DNA from: Elymus sibiricus
Lineage: Eukaryota; Streptophyta; Magnoliopsida; Poales; Poaceae
Direction: 5' to 3'
Length of the DNA: 64,000 nucleotides
Assembly (NCBI GenBank): GCA_039707655.1
Contig: CM077673.1
Span: 8,442,001-8,506,000 of the forward strand
The translations under genes were made by a program, and so were the position numbers. Positions 1 to 8,111 of this stretch are shown here, piece by piece. Under the pieces are notes generated by a model. It was given only the letters and a program-made list of their open reading frames with translations, was not told the origin of the DNA and searched no databases. The stretch's first letter is position 1. Every line of letters begins with the position of its first letter.

Positions 1-2
1 TG

Positions 3-440
3 GTCTATCAACCTGGCGATAAGGCTTATCTTCGAGTCACGCCTATGAGAGGTACACACCGGTTTGGAATCAAGGGCAAGCTGGCTCCTCGATATATTGG
101 TCCTTTCACCGTTCTCGAACGGCGTGGTAAAGTGGCATATCAGTTGGAACTACCACCCAACCTTTCTCAGGTTCACGACGTGTTCCACATGTCACAACTT
201 CGTCGCTGCTTCAAGGACCCTATCCAAGCAGTGGACCATGATATGCTTGAGCTGCAACAAGACCTTTCTTATAAGGAGCAACCAGTCTGCATTCTCGATG
301 AAACCGAACGTCGGACTCGTCAGAAGGTTACCAAGTTCTTCAAAGTGCAGTGGGCAAATCATTCTGAAGATGAAGCCACTTGGGAATGCGAAGATCATCT
401 TCGTGCAGAATACCCCGGGCTCTTCCCTTCTACTTCTTAA
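3..440 (+). CDS. Ty3/Gypsy polyprotein C-terminus (integrase C-terminal domain plus chromodomain), 5' partial
   Basis: The open frame enters from the left edge and ends at the TAA at 438-440, leaving 145 residues. It opens with VYQPGDKAYLRVTPMRG, then RFGIKGKLAPRYIGPF and VHDVFHMSQLRRC. This is the small beta-barrel 'GPF/Y' end of a chromovirus integrase, which binds DNA. The last 50 or so residues (from about residue 95) contain VTKFFKVQW, then WECEDHLRAEYPGLF, which is the shape of a chromodomain of the kind that guides integration to chromatin. RT, RNase H and the catalytic integrase core would lie left of the window. A purine tract and an LTR follow directly, so this is the 3' end of an internal region. 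No break is visible in the part seen. Family placement as a chromovirus (Tekay-like) is inference from the chromodomain and the LTR ends. Confidence 0.88.
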   Translation, partial: VYQPGDKAYLRVTPMRGTHRFGIKGKLAPRYIGPFTVLERRGKVAYQLELPPNLSQVHDVFHMSQLRRCFKDPIQAVDHDMLELQQDLSYKEQPVCILDETERRTRQKVTKFFKVQWANHSEDEATWECEDHLRAEYPGLFPSTS

Positions 441-463
441 TTCTCGGGACGAGAATTCTTGTT

Positions 464-476
464 AGTAGGGGAGAAT
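464..476 (+). promoter_or_regulatory. Polypurine tract of the left Ty3/Gypsy element
   Basis: The tract AGTAGGGGAGAAT abuts the TG of the LTR at 477. Position and composition are those of a plus-strand priming site. Only the terminal T breaks the purine run. Confidence 0.7.
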
Positions 477-964
477 TGTGACACCCTGGGCTTATCCTAC
501 AGTGATCATTGTAATTAAGCTACAGTAATGATCATGAACAGTGCCTAGTTGTTTTGCTAAGTAAAGTTTGATCAAGTTGGATTCAAAACCCAATTCAAAT
601 TCCAATGCAAATGCCCTGTGGTTTTAAGTGGTGAAATTAAATTTCCAAACATCAAAGATAAAATGTTCCAAAATTGTGGAATATTCTAAATTAATTAATG
701 TTAAGGAAAACAACATCACCAAGCTACTGGTGTGGACCCCACCATTGTTAACAGAAGCATATAGCAATTTAAATTGCATTTAAATCAATTATAAAAATAC
801 AAACAGATTCTAAAAATGCCCAAGATGGATGTGGCTCCCCCAAATATTGCTAGCTAATTATCAGAACCAGTGACACATTTTCTTCAATATGCAATATGGT
901 CTAAAAATAAATAAAATAGAAGAATTTAAAAAGAAAAACAGAAAAGAAAAGAAAGAAAAAGAAA

Positions 965-2110
965 AGGGGCCACTTACCTGGCTACTGGGCCGAGCCCAGC
1001 CGGTCCAACCCACCAGGGCCTTCCCCTACCTGCTCCCTCCCTACGTGTCGTCGCCGCCGTGGCCGAGCGCGCCTCGCTCCGGCCACTGGCCGCCACGGCG
1101 ACGGAGCAGGTGGCGAGGGGATAAGGCCGCGGGCGCCCCTCCCCACTGGACGCCGCCCCGTCCATTTCCCCCTTGCTCTCCTCCCTCTCTTCCCATCAGA
1201 TCTCGCTGCGCCCGAGCGCCGCCATCGCCATGGCCGACCCGTAGCCGCGGCCACAGTCACTCCCCCGCCTCCTCGACGCGTCCCTCTGCTCCGCCTCGGC
1301 CTCCTCGTCCTCCTCGACCTCGTGCTGGACCCCCGGAGCTCCTGGAACGCCCGCTCGCCGTCTTCTTCCTCCTCGGGCCGCCGCCATCGCCGCCACGATT
1401 CCGGCCGCCCCAAGCCTCCCCCGAGCCCGCTTTGAACGGCTACCACCGTTGTGAGCCTTCACCTTCCTCTCCCTCTCTTCCCCGTGCGTATGCGCCGCCG
1501 TAGCACCGTTCCCCTCGAGCACCCAAACGTGTCGCCGCCGTTGAGCTCGTGGCCGTCGCCACCGTCGTTGTCACGCTCGCCTGAGCCCACCGTCGAGCTC
1601 CTGGTGCTTCCAGGAGCACGGTGCGCACACGCACACGCCCGCTTGTGAATTGTAGCGCCGTCCCCGACGCGCGCCCGAACGCAGCCGCCGCGGAGCTCGT
1701 CGCCGACGAGCCTCCGGTGACCATTTGGTCACGGGCGTGCCACCGTCGAACTCACCGCGTCGCGTAGAGCCGCCCCGCACCGCTAGCTCGCTCGTTTGCA
1801 CGCTGCCTCGCCGTTTGCCATCGCCGCCCGAAAGCTCCTCCGCCGCCGGCGACGTAACGCTCAGCTCCGGCTGCCGTAGCTCGTGTCGATGGTCAAAATG
1901 GAACGGCGGCTCCTCCAGCTCGCGAACGCGCCAAACGGCGCTCGTTTTGGTGCCTCGTGGGCGATTTCCGACGCAGACCCGTGCCCTCCGCCGCGTTTGT
2001 GGTCGTCGGCGACGAGCCGCCGGCCGCCGCCAACGTGGCTGGGTCGGGGCCACCCCCAGTGACCCTGCCAGTGGGCCTGGGCGACCCAGTTGACCAGTTG
2101 ACTCGGTCAA
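965..2110. other. GC-rich block inside LTR A
   Basis: About 1.1 kb of very GC- and CpG-rich sequence lies between AT-rich flanks. It has long open frames on both strands, all proline/arginine/serine-rich. That is expected when stop codons are rare, so I do not call a gene. The related LTR fragment at 54474-55689 has a GC-rich block starting at the same distance (about 490 bp) from the LTR end, so the block is an old LTR component, not a recent insertion. Confidence 0.6.
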
Positions 2111-2159
2111 CTGGCTGACTGGGCTGGCCCAGTGACACTGACAGTGGGGCCCCACGACT

Positions 2160-2560
2160 CCCTGTGTCTATGACACATGGGCCCCATTTGTCAGATGTTT
2201 AATTAGATAAATAGATTAATTAAATTAAATTAAAATTGCCTAATCAGTCTATGACAGATGGGCCCCACAAATAATTAAACATGTTTAGTTAATTTAATAA
2301 ACTGGAATTCCACTGTGTCTATGACATGTGGACCCCACATGTCAGGTTCAAACACTATTGGCTGCTGATGCAATGCTGACGTCATCATTGCACTGTTTCG
2401 GATAATGTTGATTTAATAAATAGATTTAATTCCAGAAAATAATTAAAACTTTAGAAAATCATAGAAAATAATCTGTAATTCAGATGAAAATAATTTATAT
2501 ATGAAAGTTGATCAGAAAAATACCCCGAATCGAAATATGCCCTCCGTTCATCTGTCACAT
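2160..2560. repeat. Short internal repeats around TGTCTATGACA..GGGCCCCA in LTR A
   Basis: The phrase 'tctatgaca' followed by 'tgggcccca' or 'tggacccca' recurs at about 2166, 2249 and 2318, separated by AT-rich spacers containing TTAATTAAATTAAATTAAA. It looks like three decayed copies of a short tandem unit. No gene is visible here. Confidence 0.45.
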
Positions 2561-3159
2561 GCCTCCAGCTATCTGAACATGCAACTTTTTGCCTGTTTCG
2601 GATAGGTGAATAGTGCACGACAGTATTAAAATAATTTCAAATAAAATTCTAAATTAACTATCGCACCTAGATAGGCCGTAAACACCGCTAGCCCTGCATA
2701 TTGCCATGTCATGCATCATGTTGCATCTGTGTGCTTTGTATTTATTGTTTCTTCCCCCTCTTCTCTTCGGTAGACCCCGAGGCTGACGGAGCTGCCGTGT
2801 TCGACTACGCCCTTGACGTTCAGCCTTTTGCCGCAGAGCAGCAAGGCAAGCAAAACCCCCTTGAGCATTCCGATATCACCCATCTCTCTCCCTCTTATGC
2901 TTGCATTAGAATTTTGCTACTGTATTAGATAGCTCCTATTCTGATGCATAGCCTGATTTTGATGAACTGCTACTACACTTGTATCATATCAACTGCCTAG
3001 AATAGGTGGACCAGTGAACCCCCTGAGTCCCCCTTAGTCCCAGTTGCCCCTGCTTTCTTCGATGACACCGAGGACTTGAAGAGCGAAGACTCAGTCATTA
3101 TGACTGACAAGCCGTTACCGACACATCACTGCACACCCCTTAAGTAGGGCACTGCAGAG

Positions 3160-3340
3160 CTACTCCCGAGTGCCGAGGGTGATACCTCACTTAGCACTCC
3201 CGGTGTTAATTCTGTAGCGTAGCTATCAGTCATGGGTATCGAGGGTGATTCCTCTTTTCCACATACCGGTAGCGACTCTTGTCTTACCCATACATCGAGT
3301 GGGATCCATCGAGGGTGATTCCTCGGATCTCCACTTGGAG
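3160..3340. repeat. Degenerate tandem repeat of about 68 bp in LTR A
   Basis: GAGGGTGATACCTC at 3175 and GAGGGTGATTCCTC at 3241 and 3311 recur 66 and 70 bp apart, within similar flanks (CGAG before, short 'CGGTG' or 'CGGTAG' after). This looks like a small tandem duplication in the LTR. Function unknown. Confidence 0.5.
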
Positions 3341-4759
3341 TATAGCCACACAGTTACTATGACCGGGTGACTGAAACATGATTAAAGACGGGTCGGCCCC
3401 AAGGGTACCCCCGAGAGATATTGGTGGGATGCGCCGCAAGGCATCCGGAGACTTGGTGGTGTGCGCCGGTAAGGCACCCGAGTGTTCTTGGCGGGGCGAC
3501 GGACTGCAATATGTTCGAGCTTGCCCCGCACCTTAAATTGCTAATGGGCTGAGTATTTAATCTTAGTTGGTCTATACGACCTTTAACGCACTAAACCTTC
3601 ACGTGGGAAAGTTATGGGCACTCAGCGTCGTTGTATCAGTCGAAGCTCTTCGGACGTCAGCAATGGAGCGGCGCGCGACGGATTGGACTGGACGGTGCAG
3701 CTCTTGGACTGGAGTGTACTAGGTCTGTTTCCGGCCGCGTACGCACCGTGCAGGTGTGCAAAGGGTTATTGGGCCCATGACCCCTGAGCGCATAGGATTT
3801 AGACCGGCGGGCTGGCCTCTTCGTTGAGTCTAGGTGAGGCGACGACGTGTTGTATCCCGTGGGCGGGCATTACCCCGGAAAGTGTGTCCGGCCGGAGGTG
3901 ACCAGGCGTGTTGGAAATGAGGTGCACCCCTGCAGGGAAGAACAAACTATTGGAATAGCCGTGTCCACGGTAACAGGACGATTTGGAGTTGTACTTTGGC
4001 CTACTACAAATATAATCATAATCTAATTAAAATGAATTGTGGCTCCGGGATTGCTTCCTCGCAGGGGAGTTGAGGAAGGATCTCTGGGCGTGTTTACTTA
4101 ATTAATTTGTTCAACAATATGACTATGTTTATGAGATGCAGATCTACTCTCTTCTCATGCTGCAAGATGCTGAAGATGCTAGTCTTCGATAGGACTAGGT
4201 CTTCTCCCTATTCATGCTTTCTGCAGTCGGTCCAGAGATACCCCTTTTATTGAGAATGATGCATATCTAGCTTAGTTCTGATATAAGTCTTGCGAGTACT
4301 TTGGATGAGTACTCACAGCTGCTTTGCTCCCCTTTTCCCCTTCGATGCGATGCTGCGTTCAGTCGATGGAGCCCAGGAGATGGAGTTCACTGGAGACGGC
4401 TACTACACTGCCGATGGAGTGTTCTACTACGTGGAGACTGCCGATGCTCAGGAGTAGTTAGGAGGTCCCAGGCAGGAGGCCTCGCCTCTTTCGATCCGCT
4501 ATCTTATATTTGTGCTAGCCTTCTTAAGGCAAAACTTGTCTAACTTATGTCTGTACTCAGATATTGTTGCTTTCGCTGACTCGTGCTTGTCGGAGCTTTA
4601 TATTCGAGCCCTCGAGGCCCCTGGCTTGTAATATTAGGCTGTATGACTCTTTATTTGTGTCTTTTGTCATGTTGTGGTACTAATCAGTGAGTCCCTAATC
4701 TTGGCCGTACGCATTGCGTGATTGATTAGCGTACGGACGAGAATGGGGGCGTCACAAGT

Positions 4760-4772
4760 TGGTATCAGAGCC
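4760..4772 (+). promoter_or_regulatory. Primer binding site, initiator-Met tRNA type
   Basis: TGGTATCAGAGC begins four bases after the LTR end. This is the standard complement of the 3' end of plant initiator tRNA-Met used by many plant LTR elements. It shows that the LTR at 477-4756 acts as a 5' LTR for the sequence to its right. Confidence 0.88.
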
Positions 4773-5080
4773 GACTGCCTGTAGGTAGCCCCGTTTCCAA
4801 CTCCTTGGCCACAGTTGAGTCTAGTCAAAGAAAATTGTTTTACTAACTTGGCTGTGTGGCTTACGGGCCCACGTCGCCAATCGGGTGGTATTAGGATCTT
4901 TTATTCCTCGTCTATACTCTGGGTTCTGATCTCTCTTCTCATTCGGGTTAAAGATTTTACTAAACCTAACATTAGGTTCTCGTGATCACGTCCACCGGAG
5001 AATTGTTTCGTCGAAAATTGTCTTCCTTGAAATTATGATGCACACATTGTCATTTGACATCTTGAATCTCCTTGTTACAG
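4773..5080 (+). other. 5' leader between PBS and first ORF
   Basis: This 308-bp untranslated stretch holds no ORF of note. It ends in CTTGTTACAG immediately before the ATG at 5081, which reads like a plant 3' splice site. A spliced leader is possible, but no donor is identified. Confidence 0.45.
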
Positions 5081-5872
5081 ATGCGTCCTGCTAGGCAGAT
5101 TGTCCGTCTGACCTTTGCGCATGAGACGTCTGGGTTCCCGGCCATTCTGAACGGTCTCTTGAAGACACTGGGTTATCGTTGGTACCCCGAGTACACTGTT
5201 TACGAGGACTACCATGAGTTCAACCAGGTGCAGTATGAGGCCGAGATGGTTATCTGGGATCGATGGGATCGCTCCATCACTGAGCTGCACACCTTTCGTG
5301 GCATTGGAGTGACTGTTGAGATGGCAGTACAGGATGCTGCCTATGCTGCTATTGTTCGCCTCTGTGCAGCGAACCCCAGCTTAGAGGATTCGGTAGACCG
5401 ATACATTCCGTATACCCCTGCTGGAGTTGATACGCCAGCCAACGCTGAGGTCTTGATTCCTTTCGCTCCGCAGCGTACTGATCGATCCTACACTGCTGTT
5501 TGCGCCCCCTATGTGAGTCGTCGCTACGACCCACGGGTTCTGATGCAGTACACTGAGGCACTGGATCGCACTGCCAGGGCTCTTAACTTTGAGCTGTACG
5601 CCACCCGTGCTCGTCTTTACCGAGCTTTGGAGCACTTGAGGCCGGCAGTCATTGCGGGAATGCATACGGAGTTTGTTCTTCACCCGCGCCCGACTGAGTT
5701 TCCTCCAGGACTCGAGTGGCCTGCTGTTACAGGTCGTGCCCCCGCACTTGGACCGAGGCTCCCTGTTGATATGCAGATACTGCATCAGGGTGTGCACGGG
5801 ATGCAGTACTCCAACACCAGATTTCAGAGTCACCTGCAGCTTCCCGGCTACTTTCGTTGTCTCCGACGCTGA
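5081..5872 (+). CDS. First ORF of the right-hand internal region of the LTR A family; unidentified, possible dsRNA-binding-like fold
   Basis: The 263-residue frame starts at the ATG after TTGTTACAG and stops at 5870-5872. An in-frame TTG nine bases upstream is the only alternative. It lies where gag is normally found, 325 bp after the LTR, but has no recognisable gag capsid motif or CCHC knuckle. Residues about 30-95 run WYPEYTVYEDYHEFNQVQYE, then EMVIWDRWDR, then HTFRGIGVTVEMAVQDAAYA. The order helix, strands and a final alanine-rich helix resembles a double-stranded-RNA-binding domain. The rest (about 100-263) is proline-rich with RALEHLRP and no motif I know. That fold is inference. The frame may be complete, but the element is cut off only about 15 bp downstream by the array, so a truncated longer product cannot be excluded. 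Confidence 0.55.
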   Translation: MRPARQIVRLTFAHETSGFPAILNGLLKTLGYRWYPEYTVYEDYHEFNQVQYEAEMVIWDRWDRSITELHTFRGIGVTVEMAVQDAAYAAIVRLCAANPSLEDSVDRYIPYTPAGVDTPANAEVLIPFAPQRTDRSYTAVCAPYVSRRYDPRVLMQYTEALDRTARALNFELYATRARLYRALEHLRPAVIAGMHTEFVLHPRPTEFPPGLEWPAVTGRAPALGPRLPVDMQILHQGVHGMQYSNTRFQSHLQLPGYFRCLRR

Positions 5873-5889
5873 TCTGTTGTTGTATCCCT
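5873..5889. other. Breakpoint between the left element and the tandem array
   Basis: Sequence to the left belongs to the plus-strand element. From CCAAGCTTAGG onward it matches the array units (for example from 14346). The array's expected distal 2 kb and a terminal LTR are missing. The exact base is uncertain because CCAAGCTT fits both sides. Confidence 0.75.
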
Positions 5890-5981
5890 CCACCAAGCTT
5901 AGGCTTTTGGCCTAAGTTGGTGTAGGGCCACGGCTGGAAATAACCCTCTCCTGGATACTCCGGAGGATACTGAGGGTCCCA

Positions 5982-7323
5982 CTAATTAGCGACCTCCTGT
6001 GGTTCCCACTGGAAAACCGGAGCTTGGTATGGATCAAGGGCTGGTGCCGGCTCAGGTGCTGGGGGTTGCGACAAACCCCAATATCGGTAGATGTCATCGG
6101 GCATAATAGTGTACCTGCCTGAATGGATATCGAACAAAGAAGGAGCGGGCAGGGTAATAATCTCACAGGTACCTTGACTAAATACTAAATTGTAAAGCAG
6201 CCTTTTATCATTATCTTTCTTAATAAAATCATGTGCTACCATACTATTATAAATATCTTGTAGGAAGCAGCATTTCATCTTCCTCGACAAGCCTAATAGG
6301 TACCTCAAAGTGTTTAGCTAAACGAGACGCATAGACACCTCCGAATATAGGGCCCTTCGAACGGTTTGTGTTCAACCGTTGGGCCACTATAGCGCCCAGA
6401 CTAAAAGTTCTATTAGCAAGTAAAGCGTGGCGTAAAATAGCGAGGTCGGGGGCACTAAGGCTTCCACTCTCACCGCGACCAACTAAACATCTCCCCGCAA
6501 ATAATGAATAATAGCGTAAAACAGGAAAATGCACACTAGCCGCTCTTGCTTTTGACACCCCTCTCTCTTCCCCTACAGTGATTGCGGCAATAAAATCCTC
6601 CATGTCTCTAGGACGTGGTTCACTAATGCTGCCCTCATGAGGTATTTTGCAAACATTGCAAAAATCGTAAAGTGACATTTCCTTAGGCACGTCATACTCC
6701 CTCCGTTCCTTTATATAAGGTGTATTTGTTTTTTGATAAAATTCCACAATGTAAGGTGCATTTCCTCTAAATTTTCTTAATTCCCTTTTTATCCCTCCAG
6801 AAAAAGGAAAGTATCTCTCTTCTGATTGTGTGTATCTCTTCTTGTATCAAAAGAAGGAAACTATCTCTCTCTTGATTGCATGTATCTCTTACTTTCATGG
6901 ACTCACTGATTTACCTGCCACTAACAAACCAATTTGCTAAGGGTAATTTTGACCTAACACCTTTATAATTATGTGCCTTGGTTACCGTGCCAAAAATAAT
7001 ACACCTTACATAAAGGAACAGAGGGAGTATAAATGAAATTCTACCATGGGAGGATTCTTCTTAGGATAAAAATGAAAATTTTGCACGAAAGTATTAGTAA
7101 GTAGGAGATACTGTTCACACATATCGTTGAGGAAGTCGGTGATGCCTGCATTTTCTGCTAGAAGATAAAAATCTGCATAAATTCCGGCCGCCCTCAGGAA
7201 TGCTTCACTTGGCCATTCACATGGACGAACCTCCACGGTACGAGGGGTATTGTATTTAGGCCTCTCACTTTCTTTTTCTTTAAAACCCCTGCTCGAAGAG
7301 CCCCTTAACAATCTCCTCATCAT
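5982..7323 (-). pseudogene. ATHILA ORF-1-like ORF2, unit 1, split by a MITE
   Basis: Same gene as the uninterrupted copy at 14252-15443. It begins MMRRLLRGSSSRG at 7323. The frame is broken by the 331-bp MITE at 6697-7027, which sits after the codons for VEFHLY. Beyond the MITE the domain continues (DVPKEMSLYDFCNVCK to LPTRYL, ending at 6247), then the second frame seen in all units continues to a TAG at 5982-5984. In units 2, 3 and 6 that codon is CAG (N-Q-W), so this stop is unit-specific. The sequence after the stop is cut off at the array edge. Not functional. Confidence 0.8.
6697..7027. mobile_element. Stowaway-type MITE, 331 bp, inserted in unit 1 ORF2
   Basis: It starts CTCCCTCCGTTCCTTTATAT and ends with the inverted counterpart, ...ATAAAGGAACAGAGGGAG. 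It is flanked by TA at 6695-6696 and 7028-7029. All other array units have an uninterrupted TCATATAAATG at this site, so the empty site is directly visible. The TA duplication and the CTCCCTCC ends are the hallmarks of Stowaway (Tc1/mariner-derived) MITEs in grasses. No coding capacity. It landed after unit 1 was formed, or was never copied to other units. Confidence 0.93.
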
Positions 7324-7717
7324 CTCTTTTGCTGAAAATTAATTCTGAAATTTTTAGTGACTCTAAATAAAAGTGAACAAAACTCAATAAAACTCATAGC
7401 AACTACTCCCACAAGTGCCTAGAAGCAATATCATGCATCAAAGCTACTTGGGATCATATAAATTCGACATGCAAGCTCAAGAACAAGGTCACCACAGCAG
7501 CAAAAATTTGCAATATATATAAAGCACTAGAACAAAAACTAATTGGACCATTGGAGGAGTTACATACCGATGAGCAATCACCTAAAACAGTTTTGCAAAT
7601 GGAGCTTTGAGCAAGGAGATCGAAAATGGCAGCAAAATGAGCTAGAACACGGGTTTGAACAATGGTGGAATTTTTTCTAGAGGAAGACGAAGTGGATGGG
7701 TGCTGGAATAAGTGAGG

Positions 7718-7930
7718 GGGCCCCACGTGGGACCCACAAGCCAGGGGGCGCGCCCAGGGGGGTGGGCGCGCCCTGCAGGCTTGTGGCCCACTGGTGCAGC
7801 CCCCTGATGCATACTCAGTGCCAAAAATTCTAAAATATTCCAGAAAAAATCATACTAAACTTTCAGGGCATTCTGAGGACTTTTATTTTCAAGTCATTTT
7901 TCTATTGCACGGATAAAACAGAAAACAGGA
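7718..7930 (-). promoter_or_regulatory. U3-like segment with GC hairpin upstream of ORF2, unit 1
   Basis: A perfect hairpin stem CCACAAGCC/GGCTTGTGG (7734-7742 and 7778-7786) encloses two copies of the palindrome GGGCGCGCCC (7746-7755, 7764-7773). The AT-rich part to its right contains TAAACTTTCAGGGCATTCTG then AGGACTTTTATTT, close to TAAATTTTCAGGTCAATCCG then AGAACTTTTATTT in the LTR (about 12178-12213). The LTR has the same kind of hairpin in the same order. On the minus strand a TTATATATAT lies at 7513-7522, about 190 nt before the ORF2 ATG. This looks like a second copy of LTR promoter sequence. Promoter activity is inference. Confidence 0.6.
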
Positions 7931-8111
7931 GAATAATAGCATTTTTACTCTATTTAATCTAAATAATGAAAAGTAAAAGTTGGGTACATGAAGTTGTGCC
8001 TTCTAAATTCATCCATCTCATGCTCCTCAAAAGAATCCATCAATAAGGTTGATCAAGTCTTATTGACAAGCTTTTTCGAATGACATGAGACCGGAGAACT
8101 TTCGAATAACA

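Larger units (their letters stand above)
477..4756 (+). mobile_element. Complete 4280-bp LTR of a Ty3/Gypsy element (LTR A), shared by two internal regions
   Basis: The LTR starts TGTGACACC and ends GGCGTCACA, giving a 6-bp terminal inverted repeat. It is preceded by a coding 3' end and a polypurine tract and followed four bases later by a primer binding site. It therefore sits between two internal regions, where a normal element would have flanking host DNA on one side. It holds an AT-rich first 0.5 kb, a GC-rich block (965-2110), AT-rich spacers with several short repeats, and a 3' part without credible genes. Near the 3' end an inverted pair CGTACG...CGTACG occurs (4707-4735). A diverged relative of its first 1.2 kb lies in the opposite orientation at 54474-55689. 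I cannot place the TATA box or R region with confidence. Confidence 0.88.

Noticed and set aside
889..1503. Proline/arginine-rich open frame of 204 codons in LTR A, with several long frames on the other strand
   Set aside because: It lies in a GC-rich block where stops are rare in all frames; composition is low complexity and there is no domain.
4757..4790. tRNA gene remnant suggested by TGGTATCAGAGC
   Set aside because: It is the primer binding site next to an LTR; no cloverleaf follows.
7454..7726. 90- to 107-codon frame with a hydrophobic end, between the GC hairpin and ORF2
   Set aside because: It lies in the presumed leader of ORF2, has no family resemblance, and length varies with single-base changes between units.
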